DNA of 64,000 nt from Actinacidiphila acidipaludis (GCF_019890725.1 NZ_JAINZZ010000026.1:39046-103045), one strand, 5' to 3'; shown: positions 34,407 to 42,686, counted from the first letter of the stretch. Program-made: numbers and translations. Notes: generated by a model not told the origin, from the letters alone.

Positions 34407-35663
34407 TCACAGCACCTCGACCGTCGGGCCGGACAGCCGTCTGCGGCAGTCCAGCACGAACGCGGCGTGCTCGGTCACCAGGGCGTAGTCGAAGGCGTCG
34501 TGGTCGGTCAGCAGCACCACCACGTCGGCGTGGGCGAGTTCCTTGCGGGTGAGTTCCACCCGGACCAGCCGCGGGTCGACGGCGGCGGTCTCCACCACGT
34601 GCGGGTCGGCGGCCCGGACCTTGGCGCCCATGTCGAGCAGCAGTTGCGAGATGCGCAGCGACGGCGACTCGCGCGCGTCGCCGGTGTTCTTCTTGTAGGC
34701 CAGGCCCAGCAGCAGCACACGCGAGCCGTTGACCGAGCGGCGTCGCCGGTTGAAGGCGTCGATGATCCGGCGGGTGACGTACTCGGGCATGTGGCCGTTG
34801 ATGTCGTTCGCCAGTTCCACGAAGCGGAAGCTCTGGCCGAGTTCGCGCTGCACCCGCCACGACAGGTACGAGGGGTCGATGGGCAGGCAGTGGCCGCCGA
34901 CGCCGGGACCCGGGGTGAACTTCATGAACCCGAACGGCTTGCTGGCCGCCGCGTCGATGGCCTGCCAGACGTCGATGTCCAGGTGCCGGGCGAACATCGC
35001 GATCTCGTTGACCAGGGCGATGTTGACGTGCCGGAAGGTGTTCTCCAGCAGTTTGGCGAGTTCCGCCTCCTTCGGGGAGCCGACCGGCACGGTGGTGTCG
35101 ACCAGCCCGCCGTAGAAGTCCTGCACGGCCTTCAACGACGCGGCGTCGACTCCCGAGACGACCTTGGGGGTCTGCTGGAAGCCCCACACCGGGTTGCCGG
35201 GATCGATGCGTTCGGGGCTGTAGCCGAGGTGGAAGTCGGCGCCGGCCGTGAGGCCCGAACCGTCCTCCAGCAGCGGGGCGAACAGTTCCTGGGTGGTGCC
35301 GGGGTAGGTGGTGGACTCCAGCACCACGGTCGCCCCGGGCCGCAGGAACCGCGCCAGCGTGCGCGCGGACTCCTCGATGTAGCGCAGGTCGGGGACGCCC
35401 TCGTGCAGCGGTGTGGGCACGGTGACCACGGCGACGTCGAAGCCGCCGCAGTCGCGGGCCGCGTCGCTGGGGCGGTAGGTCCCGTTGTCCATCGCGGCGA
35501 CGACCCGCTCGGAGGAGACGTCCTCGACGAAGGAGACGCCCGCGGCCAGGCTCTTGATCCGCCCGGCGTCGACGTCGTACCCGATGACCTCGTGCCCGAC
35601 CTCGGCCGCGCGGATCGCCAGCGGCAGCCCGACGTATCCCTGTCCAACCACGACGACACGCAT
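34407..35663 (-). CDS. wecC: Nucleotide-sugar dehydrogenase (UDP-HexNAc 6-dehydrogenase, WecC/WbpA family)
   Basis: 418 aa. NAD-binding GQGYVGLPLA at the N terminus, the substrate segment FRHVNIALVNEIAMFARHLD and the catalytic Cys in PGPGVGGHCLPIDP, then the C-terminal UDP-sugar-binding domain (LGLAYKKNTGDARESPS). It oxidises C6 of UDP-GlcNAc or UDP-ManNAc to the uronic acid. The ATG at 35663 shares its A with the TGA of the WecG-like gene (TGATG) and is preceded by AGGAG. Pairing with WecB and WecG points to ManNAcA or its 3-amino derivative. Confidence 0.93.
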   Translation of the reverse strand: MRVVVVGQGYVGLPLAIRAAEVGHEVIGYDVDAGRIKSLAAGVSFVEDVSSERVVAAMDNGTYRPSDAARDCGGFDVAVVTVPTPLHEGVPDLRYIEESARTLARFLRPGATVVLESTTYPGTTQELFAPLLEDGSGLTAGADFHLGYSPERIDPGNPVWGFQQTPKVVSGVDAASLKAVQDFYGGLVDTTVPVGSPKEAELAKLLENTFRHVNIALVNEIAMFARHLDIDVWQAIDAAASKPFGFMKFTPGPGVGGHCLPIDPSYLSWRVQRELGQSFRFVELANDINGHMPEYVTRRIIDAFNRRRRSVNGSRVLLLGLAYKKNTGDARESPSLRISQLLLDMGAKVRAADPHVVETAAVDPRLVRVELTRKELAHADVVVLLTDHDAFDYALVTEHAAFVLDCRRRLSGPTVEVL

Positions 35664-36433
35664 CAGTAACTCCTGTTCGCGGAACCGGCTGCGGGAGTGC
35701 GGCGGACGAGCTCGCGGGCCGTCATCGCCAGGAAGGCCGCGTTGGTGGTGAGGTAGCGGCGGGCGAGCCTGCGCGGTTCCTGCAGCAGGCGGTAGAGCCA
35801 CTCCAGACCCAGCCGCTGCCAGCCCAGGGGTGCCCGGCGGGTCACGCCGGCCAGGATGTCGAAGGAGCCGCCGACGCCGTGCACGACGTGGACGCCGGTG
35901 CGTCTGCCGTAGGCGGCGGTGAAGATCTCCTTCTTCGGTGACGTCATGCCGAGGAAGAGCAACTGGGCGCCGCTCTCCCGGACGGCGTCGGCGATCTCCG
36001 GCTGCTCGGCGTCCGCGAAGTAGCCGTTGCGGGACCCGGCGACCTTCAGACCCGGGAAGCGGTCGGCGACCTGACGGTTCATCAGGTCCAGGACCTCCTG
36101 GGTGGCGCCCAGGAAGTACACGCTGTGGCCGCGCTCCTCCGCCGCGGCCAGCAGCCGCATGAACAGGTCGATGCCGGCTACGCGTTCGGGCAGCGGGCTG
36201 CGCAGGACGCGCGCCGCCCACACCACGGCCTGGCCGTCGGCCACCACCAGGTCGCACCCGGCGACCGCCTCGCGCAGCCGCGCGTCGCGGCGCATGGTGA
36301 CCAGCTTGGCGGCGTTGACGACACCGACCTCAAGCGGGCGCCGCTCGCGCACCGCGTCCAGGCACCGCTCCACCGTCTGGTCCATGGTCAGCGGGTCGAC
36401 GGCGACGCCGAAGAGGCTTCTGCGGGCGGTCAT
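35663..36433 (-). CDS. WecG/TagA/CpsF family glycosyltransferase
   Basis: 256 aa, GT26. Hallmarks: VVNAAKLVTMRRDARLREAV, LVVADGQAVVWAARVL and PERVAGIDLFMRLLAAAEER, then VYFLGATQEVLDLM and LFLGMTSPKKEIF with the C-terminal membrane-associated basic tail (RRAPLGWQRLGLEWLYRLLQ). Family members transfer ManNAcA (WecG) or ManNAc (TagA) to a lipid-linked acceptor on the cytosolic face of the membrane. Its start overlaps the stop of the toroid-like gene (ATGA) and its stop overlaps the WecC start, so translation of these genes is coupled. Donor inferred as a ManNAc-type uronic acid. Confidence 0.92.
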   Translation of the reverse strand: MTARRSLFGVAVDPLTMDQTVERCLDAVRERRPLEVGVVNAAKLVTMRRDARLREAVAGCDLVVADGQAVVWAARVLRSPLPERVAGIDLFMRLLAAAEERGHSVYFLGATQEVLDLMNRQVADRFPGLKVAGSRNGYFADAEQPEIADAVRESGAQLLFLGMTSPKKEIFTAAYGRRTGVHVVHGVGGSFDILAGVTRRAPLGWQRLGLEWLYRLLQEPRRLARRYLTTNAAFLAMTARELVRRTPAAGSANRSY

Positions 36434-37638
36434 CCGCGGGCCTCCGGCGCGGCCGGGGAAGCCGGCGGCCGTGGCGCGAGCCAGGCGTGCAGCATCCAGC
36501 CGAACTCGTAGGGACGGCACTCCCGGTCGACGGCCGCGGGGCGGTAGACGCGGTCGAGGACGCCGAGCCGGGCACCGGGCAGCGGGCGGGTGGCCAGGCC
36601 CCGCGCGGCGCGGACCGCCTTGGCCGGGTCGCCGCGGTGGACCTTGCGCCAGGTGACGCCCGCGTCGTCCAGGATCATCGGCTCGGCCCGGCCGGCGTCG
36701 GCCAGTTCGGGCGGCTCGGCCATCCAGGACAGACCCCGGCGGACGGCGGCGCCGTGGTCGCTTCCGCCGGCCTCGATGAGGTCGAAGAGCGCGGTGGGCG
36801 CCATGGCGTGCTGGTGGACGCTGTACACGGGGTAACCCTCGACGACGCCGCCGGTCCTGGCGTCGTAGTGCCACCACCACTGGCCGGCGTCGCCCTGCAG
36901 CGCGCAGATGCGGGTGCCGCAGGCGTCGGCGGCGGCGAGCGCCTCGGGGTCGTCCCCGGAGGCGTGCAGCCGGGCCAGCGCCTGCAAAGGGTAGGTCTGG
37001 TCGGCGAAGCAGCTCACGTGCGCCCGGTACCAGGGCACCAGCCCCGGGCCGGTGGCGTGCGGGAAGAGCGGGCTGTCACCGGTGCGCGAGCGCAGCAGCC
37101 GGTCGCGGGCCGCGGCGAGCGGCCCCTCGACGTCCGCGGTGGACCGCGCGGCGGCCAGCGCGGAGAGCACCCACGCGGCCTCGACGGTGTACCGGGGGCC
37201 GCCGTCCGCGTCGAGCGCGGCGACCCGGCCGAGGGCGTCGGCGAGCTTGGGATGCCCGGTCTCTGCGGCGGCCCAGGCGACGAGCGCGGCGTCCCCGAGG
37301 TTGGTGACACCGGGCAGCCGCTGCACGAGCAGTCCCGTGAACTCCTCGGCGGTGTGACCGCCCAGGACCACCCGCTGCCGGTCCGCCGGGAGCAGCCGGG
37401 CGCCGAGGGCGGTGATCGCGGAGTAGCGCAGGCTGGTGCCGCGGTTCTCCAGGAGCCGGCCGTCGCCCGCCGGGCGCCCGCCGGACTCCGGGCGGGCGGC
37501 GCGGGTGAAGACGAAGACGTCCTGGTCGGCCAGGTACATCGCCGGCAGGCCCGTCTCGGCGACGGACAGCAGGCGTTCGGCCAGTGCGTGGAGCGGTGGA
37601 TCCTCGCCGGCGAGCGCAGCGAGACGTGTCGTGGTCAT
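36430..37638 (-). CDS. Unknown protein, probably an alpha/alpha-toroid fold
   Basis: 402 aa, no signal peptide. Composition and repeated helix pairs (GRLLENRGTSLRYSAITALG, NLGDAALVAWAAAETG, YTVEAAWVLSALAAARST, DQTYPLQALARLHAS) suggest an (alpha/alpha)6 toroid. The conserved-looking GQWWWHYDARTGGVVEGYPV followed by YSVHQHAMAPTALFDL is aromatic and polar, as in glycoside hydrolases and uronyl C5-epimerases of that fold; I do not recognise a family. It is the first gene of the nine-gene minus-strand operon and is translationally coupled (ATGA) to the WecG-like gene. A role in uronic-acid sugar handling is inferred from context only. Confidence 0.7.
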   Translation of the reverse strand: MTTTRLAALAGEDPPLHALAERLLSVAETGLPAMYLADQDVFVFTRAARPESGGRPAGDGRLLENRGTSLRYSAITALGARLLPADRQRVVLGGHTAEEFTGLLVQRLPGVTNLGDAALVAWAAAETGHPKLADALGRVAALDADGGPRYTVEAAWVLSALAAARSTADVEGPLAAARDRLLRSRTGDSPLFPHATGPGLVPWYRAHVSCFADQTYPLQALARLHASGDDPEALAAADACGTRICALQGDAGQWWWHYDARTGGVVEGYPVYSVHQHAMAPTALFDLIEAGGSDHGAAVRRGLSWMAEPPELADAGRAEPMILDDAGVTWRKVHRGDPAKAVRAARGLATRPLPGARLGVLDRVYRPAAVDRECRPYEFGWMLHAWLAPRPPASPAAPEARG

Positions 37639-38096
37639 CGTCCCCTCACAATGATCTTGGGCAGGCCGTGCACTCGGCGCGCCCGTCGCGGTGCGTCCGG
37701 CCGGTCAGCCGGGCGCACGGTTCCGGGCGCCGGGACGCGGCCCGAAGGTGTGCGGTCGGCACACCCTGAACTGCGGACACGGCACACCAGCCCCCCTGGT
37801 CGCTTGCCGATCGGCCTCGCGGCGGTCCGGCCGCAACCGGACGCGGGTACGGCTCCGGCCCCCGCGCTCCGCGGCGTTCCCCTCGCCGCGTCCCACGAGC
37901 CGCCGTTGCCGTCACCGATCTGTGAAACCCCCCACCGGACACGGCAGTTCACCGCGTCCGGCCCGCAACGTGTGGAACACGATATGCCGAGGGATGTCCG
38001 CCGATCGATGCTTTTCGGAAAAACGCCGGAAGCTGCCGCCACGGGTTCGGCGGGTTCCGCTCAGCGGTGTTCCGAGGTGCGCGAACGCGGGCCTTC
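37639..38096. other. Intergenic region before the minus-strand operon
   Basis: 458 bp without a supported gene, probably holding the promoter of the nine-gene operon. It carries the perfect inverted repeat GGTGTGC-N5-GCACACC (37747-37753 and 37759-37765), 109 bp before the first start codon. The AT-richer part at about 37970-38030 (AACACGATATGCCG and TTTTCGGAAAAACG) looks promoter-like on either strand, without a clear pair of hexamers. Confidence 0.45.
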
Positions 38097-38696
38097 TCAG
38101 CCGCGTTCGAGCAGGAAGCCGTCCTTCTCGTCGTACCGGTCGCCGGTGCGCGGGCACTGCCACACGCCGGATTCCCCTTCGACCTCCGCGAGCCGTTCGC
38201 CGGCCCGCCCGACCCAGCCGATCCGGCGGGCCGGGACGCCGGCCACCAGAGCGAAGTCGGGGACGTCGCGGGTCACCACGGCGCCGGCCGCGACCAGCGC
38301 CCAGCGGCCGACGACGACCGGCGCGACGCACACCGAGCGGGCGCCGAGCGACGCCCCCTCGCGGACCTTCACCGCGACCGGCTCCCAGTCGCCGCCGCGC
38401 TTCAGCTTCCCGTCGGGGTCCACCGAGCGCGGGAAGTGGTCGTTGGTGAGCACGGCCGCCGGGCCGACGAAGACGCCGTCGTCCAGCTCGGCCGGCTCGT
38501 ACACCAGCGCGTGGTTCTGCAGTTTCACGTGGTCGCCGATGCGCACTCCGGGCCCCACGTAGGCACCGCGGCCGACGATGCAGCCGCGCCCGAGTGTCGC
38601 CTCCTCGCGGATCTGCGCCAGGTCCCAGACCGTGGTGCCGTCCCCGACTTCCGCCGTGCCGTCCACCTGAGCGGTGGGCTCGATCCGTGCCGGCAT
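38097..38696 (-). CDS. WlbB/WbpD-like sugar N-acetyltransferase (hexapeptide)
   Basis: 199 aa. Left-handed beta-helix acetyltransferase, matching the UDP-2-acetamido-3-amino-2,3-dideoxy-glucuronate N-acetyltransferase family (WbpD/WlbB) along its length: TTVWDLAQIREEATLGRGC, KLQNHALVYEPAELDDGVFV, GPAAVLTNDHFPRSVD with the active-site Asn-Asp-His, and FALVAGVPARRIGWV near the C terminus. ATG at 38696, preceded by GGGGAGG. The remaining roughly 30 residues (CPRTGDRYDEKDG) follow the family pattern. It is 182 bp from the divergent rfbC and 458 bp upstream of the minus-strand operon. Confidence 0.86.
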   Translation of the reverse strand: MPARIEPTAQVDGTAEVGDGTTVWDLAQIREEATLGRGCIVGRGAYVGPGVRIGDHVKLQNHALVYEPAELDDGVFVGPAAVLTNDHFPRSVDPDGKLKRGGDWEPVAVKVREGASLGARSVCVAPVVVGRWALVAAGAVVTRDVPDFALVAGVPARRIGWVGRAGERLAEVEGESGVWQCPRTGDRYDEKDGFLLERG

Positions 38697-38721
38697 GCTG
38701 CCGCCTCCCCAGAACACCCCC

Positions 38722-38735
38722 GGACTCCCCAGTCC
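38722..38735. promoter_or_regulatory. 14-bp palindrome between acetyltransferase and rfbC
   Basis: GGACTCCCCAGTCC is an inverted repeat of 5-bp arms around CCCC, lying between the divergent acetyltransferase (start 38696) and rfbC (start 38879). It is a candidate operator. Confidence 0.25.
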
Positions 38736-38878
38736 GTGCCGTGAGCATAGGGGCATTCCGGGCGGCCGTGGGGGCGATCCGGCGCAGCCCGCGGATCCGC
38801 GCGTGCCGCGGGTGCGCGGTGGACACAATGGGGCGTCGCCGGCGAGGGCCGGACGGATCGGACGACACCGAAGGCGGG

Positions 38879-39514
38879 ATGGGGATGAGGCAGCTCGGCG
38901 TTCCGGGGGCCTGGGTACACGAACCGAAGGTCTTCACCGACCCACGGGGCGGTTTCCACGAATGGTTCCGCGGGGGCGAGTTCGCGGCCGCGACCGGCCG
39001 CCCCCTGCGGCTGGCGCAGGCGAACTGCTCGGTGTCCGTACGGGGAACCGTACGGGGTGTCCACTTCGCCGACGTACCACCGGGCCAGGCGAAGTACGTC
39101 ACGTGCGTACGCGGCGCCGTCCTGGACGTGGTGGTGGACGTGAGGGTGGGCTCCCCCACGTTCGGTAGCTGGGAGGGGGTACGCCTGGACGACGTGGACC
39201 ACACGGCGCTGTTCCTGTCCGAGGGTCTCGGGCACGCGTTCATGGCGCTGACCGACGACGCCACGGTGGTCTACCTGTGCTCCGAGGGGTACGCGCCGGC
39301 CCGCGAGCACGCGGTCGACGCGCTGGATCCGGAGCTGGGCATCCGGTGGCCGCGGGGTTCACGGCGCCTGCTGTCCGACAAGGACGCCCAGGCGCCGACG
39401 CTCGCGGAGGCCAGGGAGCGGGGGCTGCTGCCGGACTACGAGGAGTGCCTGGCCTGGTACCGCCGGGCCGCGGTGGCCGACGAGGCCGCGGTGGCCGGGG
39501 AGGAGCAGGGCTGA
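38879..39514 (+). CDS. rfbC: dTDP-4-dehydrorhamnose 3,5-epimerase
   Basis: 211 aa, cupin-fold epimerase of dTDP-L-rhamnose synthesis. It has WVHEPKVFTDPRGGFHEWF, the catalytic His in VRGTVRGVHFADVP, KYVTCVRGAVLDVVVDVRVG and LSEGLGHAFMALTDDATVVY; the second catalytic residue (Asp) is in the VDVRVG strand. The ATG at 38879 is used; a second ATG two codons later is possible. It converges on rmlA with a hairpin between them, and it is separated from rmlB/rmlD by rmlA, so the four rhamnose genes form three transcription units. Confidence 0.93.
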   Translation: MGMRQLGVPGAWVHEPKVFTDPRGGFHEWFRGGEFAAATGRPLRLAQANCSVSVRGTVRGVHFADVPPGQAKYVTCVRGAVLDVVVDVRVGSPTFGSWEGVRLDDVDHTALFLSEGLGHAFMALTDDATVVYLCSEGYAPAREHAVDALDPELGIRWPRGSRRLLSDKDAQAPTLAEARERGLLPDYEECLAWYRRAAVADEAAVAGEEQG

Positions 39515-39538
39515 GCCCGCGGGCGGCGCGCCGCGGGC
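39515..39538. terminator. Stem-loop between convergent rfbC and rfbA
   Basis: GCCCGCGG at 39515-39522 pairs with CCGCGGGC at 39531-39538 around an 8-nt loop, starting one base after the rfbC stop codon. No T-run follows, as usual in high-GC actinobacteria; it could act for both genes. Confidence 0.45.
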
Positions 39539-39575
39539 CGTCCCTGCCGCGGGCCGCGCCGCCGGCGTCCCCTTC

Positions 39576-40550
39576 TCACCGGGCGTCCTCGGCTTCTTGC
39601 CGGCCGTCCCTGCCGCCCGGCCGGGAGGTCCCCTTGGCGCCCGGCTCCCAGCGTCCGCTGCGATGACCGAAGCCGGTGTCGGAGCGGCGCTGCCGCAGCA
39701 GTTCCAGCAGGTACTCGCCGTAGCCGCTCTTGAGCAGCGGCTCGGCGAGCTCGGCCAGCCGGGTGTCGTCGATGAAGCCGGCCAGCCAGGCCGCCTCCTC
39801 GATGCAGCCGATCTTGAAGCCCTGGCGCTCCTCCACCACGCGGACGTACTCCGACGCCTGGACGAGCGACTGGAAGGTGCCGGTGTCCAGCCAGACGGTG
39901 CCGCGGTCCAGCACCGAGACGGTCAGCCGGCCGCGCTCCAGGTACTCCTGGTTGACGTGGGAGATCTCGAGCTCGCCGCGGGCGCTGGGGGTGAGCTTGC
40001 GCGCTATCGCGACGACCTCGGCGTCGTAGAAGTAGAGGCCGGGCACGGCGTACCGGGAGCGGGGCCTGGCCGGCTTCTCCTCGATCGACAGGGCCCGGCC
40101 GTGACGGTCGAACTCCACCACGCCGTAGGCGGCGGGGTCGGCCACGGCGTGCGCGAAGACCACGCCGCCGTCGGGGTCGGTCCAGCCGCGCAGCTGACGG
40201 CCGAGGCCGTCGCCGTGGAAGATGTTGTCGCCCAGGACCAGCGCCACCGGGTCGCCGCCGATGAACTCCTCGCCGATGACGAACGCCTCGGCGATACCGG
40301 CGGGGTGCTCCTGGACGGCGAAGCGGAAACGCAGCCCGAACTGGGAGCCGTCGCCGAGCAGCCGCTCGAACTGCGGGCGGTCGTCGGGGGTGGTGATGAT
40401 CAGGATGTCGCGGATGCCCGCGGTGACCAGGGTGGTCAGCGGGTAGTACACCATCGGCTTGTCGAAGACCGGCATCAGCTGCTTGGAGACGGCCTTGGTG
40501 ATCGGCCACAGACGTGACCCGGTCCCGCCCGCGAGCACTATCCCACGCAT
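39576..40550 (-). CDS. rfbA: Glucose-1-phosphate thymidylyltransferase
   Basis: 324 aa, first enzyme of dTDP-L-rhamnose synthesis. Nucleotide-binding LAGGTGSRLWPITKAVSKQL, substrate motifs YYPLTTLVTAGI and ALVLGDNIFHGDGL, EEKPARPRSRYAVPGLYFYD and WLDTGTFQSLVQAS. The C-terminal 30 residues (Arg/Gly-rich) extend beyond the usual length of about 290. Start ATG at 40550. It is divergent from rmlB, and the 99-bp gap between the two holds the promoter region. Confidence 0.95.
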   Translation of the reverse strand: MRGIVLAGGTGSRLWPITKAVSKQLMPVFDKPMVYYPLTTLVTAGIRDILIITTPDDRPQFERLLGDGSQFGLRFRFAVQEHPAGIAEAFVIGEEFIGGDPVALVLGDNIFHGDGLGRQLRGWTDPDGGVVFAHAVADPAAYGVVEFDRHGRALSIEEKPARPRSRYAVPGLYFYDAEVVAIARKLTPSARGELEISHVNQEYLERGRLTVSVLDRGTVWLDTGTFQSLVQASEYVRVVEERQGFKIGCIEEAAWLAGFIDDTRLAELAEPLLKSGYGEYLLELLRQRRSDTGFGHRSGRWEPGAKGTSRPGGRDGRQEAEDAR

Positions 40551-40619
40551 GCCGGTGATGATAGCGATCGCGGGGGTTTCCCATCGTTGGACCGCGAAGT
40601 TCCCCGAACATCACCCTGC

Positions 40620-40640
40620 GGGGACTGTGTCCCCTAACAT
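40620..40640 (+). promoter_or_regulatory. rfbB promoter with inverted repeat
   Basis: GGGGAC-TGT-GTCCCC (40620-40634) is followed at once by TAACAT (40635-40640), a good -10 hexamer 10 bp before the ATG of rfbB at 40650. Transcription from this -10 would start at about 40647-40650, which predicts a leaderless mRNA. The inverted repeat overlapping the -10 upstream may be an operator. Confidence 0.45.
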
Positions 40641-40649
40641 GGCGGTCCC

Positions 40650-41639
40650 ATGCGCATACTCGTCACCGGCGGAGCCGGCTTCATCGGATCGCAGTTCGTG
40701 CGGGCCACACTCCACGGCGACCTGCCGTCGGGGCCCGGCACCCGGGTCACCGTCCTGGACAACCTCACCTACTCCGGCAACGAGGCGAACCTCGCCGACG
40801 TCGCCGGACATCCGGACCTGGTGTTCGTGCACGGCGACATCCGCGACCGGTCGGTGGTGGACGAGGTGATGGCGGGACAGGACGCGGTTGTCCACTTCGC
40901 CGCCGAGTCCCACGTGGACCGCTCGATCCTGGACGCCACACCGTTCGTGACCACCAACGTGCTCGGCACCCAGGTGCTGCTCGACGCCGCGCTGCGGCAC
41001 CGCGTCGGCCGGTTCGCGCACGTCTCGACGGACGAGGTGTACGGCTCGGTCGACGAGGGGAGCTGGACGGAGTCCTCGCCGCCGGCGCCCAACTCGCCCT
41101 ACGCGGCGTCGAAGGCGTCGTCGGACCTGATGGTGCTGGCCTGCCACCGCACCCACGGCATGGACGTGACGGTCACCCGCTGCTCCAACAACTACGGGCC
41201 GTACCACTTCCCGGAGAAGATGATCCCGCTGTTCGTCACCAACCTGCTCGACGGGCGGAAGGTGCCGCTGTACGGCGACGGCCGGAACGTGCGGGACTGG
41301 CTGCACGTCGCGGACCACTGCCGGGGCATCGACCTGGTGCTGCACCGCGGCCGGGCCGGCGAGGTCTACCACATCGGCGGCGGCACCGAGCTGAGCAACC
41401 GCGAGCTGACCGGACGGCTGCTGGCGGCCTGCGGCGCGGACTGGGACCGGGTGGAGCACGTCGAGGACCGCAAGGGCCACGACCTGCGCTACTCCCTCGG
41501 CATCGACAAGATCCGCGAGGAGCTGGGCTACCAGCCGCTGGTCGGCTTCGACGAGGGCCTGGCCGCGACGGTCGCCTGGTACCGGGACAACCGCGGCTGG
41601 TGGGAGCCGCTCAAGGCCAAGGCGGAGCTGCCGCGATGA
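40650..41639 (+). CDS. rfbB: dTDP-glucose 4,6-dehydratase
   Basis: 329 aa extended SDR. GGAGFIGSQFVRATL binds NAD, HFAAESHVDRSILDATPF and SPYAASKASSDLMVLA hold the catalytic Tyr and Lys (YAASK), and CSNNYGPYHFPEKMIPLFV is the RmlB hallmark. It converts dTDP-glucose to the 4-keto-6-deoxy intermediate. No strong Shine-Dalgarno precedes the ATG at 40650, consistent with a leaderless start. Its stop overlaps the rfbD start (ATGA). Confidence 0.96.
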   Translation: MRILVTGGAGFIGSQFVRATLHGDLPSGPGTRVTVLDNLTYSGNEANLADVAGHPDLVFVHGDIRDRSVVDEVMAGQDAVVHFAAESHVDRSILDATPFVTTNVLGTQVLLDAALRHRVGRFAHVSTDEVYGSVDEGSWTESSPPAPNSPYAASKASSDLMVLACHRTHGMDVTVTRCSNNYGPYHFPEKMIPLFVTNLLDGRKVPLYGDGRNVRDWLHVADHCRGIDLVLHRGRAGEVYHIGGGTELSNRELTGRLLAACGADWDRVEHVEDRKGHDLRYSLGIDKIREELGYQPLVGFDEGLAATVAWYRDNRGWWEPLKAKAELPR

Positions 41640-42526
41640 GCCGCTGGCTGGTGACGGGCGCGGGCGGGATGCTCGGCCGGGACCTGGTGGACGTACTGGG
41701 GGCCGTGCCCGGCGTCTCGGTGACCGGACTGCCCAGGAGCGGCCTGGACATCACCGACGCGGCGGCGGCCGGGGAAGCCGTCGCGGGTCACGACGTGGTG
41801 GTCAACGCGGCCTCCTGGACGGACGTCGACGGCGCCGAGAGCGCCGAGGCCGAGGCCTCCCGGGTCAACGGCGAGGGCCCGCGGCTGCTGGCCGCCGCCT
41901 GCGCGCGGCACGGCGCGGTGCTGCTCCAGGTCTCCACCGACTACGTCTTCCCCGGTGATGCCGACCGCCCCTACGCCGAGGACGCGCCGACCGGTCCGGT
42001 CAACGCCTACGGCCGCGGCAAGCTCGCCGGCGAGCTGGCGGTCCGCCGACTCCTGCCGGAGCGCGGCTTCGTGGTCCGCACGGCCTGGCTGTACGGCGCG
42101 CACGGCCGCAACTTCGTGAGCACGATGCTGACCCTCGCCGGGCGGCGGGAGACGCTCGACGTGGTGGACGACCAGGTCGGGCAGCCCACGTGGACCCGGG
42201 CGCTGGCGGTGCGCCTGGCCGCCCTCGGCGAGGCAGCGCTGACCGGGGACGCGCCCGCCGGCGTCTACCACGGGACCGCCTCGGGCCAGGTGACCTGGTA
42301 CGGGCTGGCCCAGGCCGTCTTCGCGCTGTCCGGCCTGGATCCGCTGCGGGTGCGGCCGACCACGTCGGACCGGTACGTGCGGCCGGCCCCGCGGCCGTCG
42401 TACAGCGTGCTCGGCCATGACGGCTGGGAGCGGGCGGGGATGAAGCCGATGGACGGCTGGCATGCCGAACTCGCCGCCGCGCTCCCGGTGATGGCCGCCG
42501 CCGCGGCCTCTCCTCCCCCGGCCTGA
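41636..42526 (+). CDS. rfbD: dTDP-4-dehydrorhamnose reductase
   Basis: 296 aa. RWLVTGAGGMLGRDLVDVLG is the cofactor motif, VVNAASWTDVDGAESAEAE and NAYGRGKLAGELAVRRLLP hold the active-site Tyr and Lys, VVRTAWLYGAHGRNFVSTML is conserved in RmlD. It makes dTDP-L-rhamnose. The ATG at 41636 overlaps the rfbB stop. A short Ala/Pro-rich end (PPPA) closes the protein. Confidence 0.95.
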   Translation: MSRWLVTGAGGMLGRDLVDVLGAVPGVSVTGLPRSGLDITDAAAAGEAVAGHDVVVNAASWTDVDGAESAEAEASRVNGEGPRLLAAACARHGAVLLQVSTDYVFPGDADRPYAEDAPTGPVNAYGRGKLAGELAVRRLLPERGFVVRTAWLYGAHGRNFVSTMLTLAGRRETLDVVDDQVGQPTWTRALAVRLAALGEAALTGDAPAGVYHGTASGQVTWYGLAQAVFALSGLDPLRVRPTTSDRYVRPAPRPSYSVLGHDGWERAGMKPMDGWHAELAAALPVMAAAAASPPPA

Positions 42527-42668
42527 CCGGGCCGGACCCAACGCGGGTGCCCGCGGCGGGACATGACGTCCCGCCGTTCCCCGTTGCGGCGTCCCGCCCT
42601 TGCCGCCGTGGGACTTGACGCGACCTTTGCCGATCATTTGTCAGCCGCTGGTGACACCACTCGGAGTG

Positions 42669-42686
42669 TTGTCTGCACACTGACAA
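42669..42686. promoter_or_regulatory. Inverted repeat upstream of the G1 peptidase gene
   Basis: TTGTC-N8-GACAA at 42669-42686, 80 bp before the gene start, in a comparatively AT-rich stretch (42625-42690). No sigma hexamers could be assigned with confidence. A candidate regulator site. Confidence 0.3.

Noticed and set aside
38594..39514. Longer start for rfbC at 38594
   Set aside because: The upstream 95 codons overlap the divergent acetyltransferase gene and show no cupin similarity; the match begins at MGMRQLGVPG.
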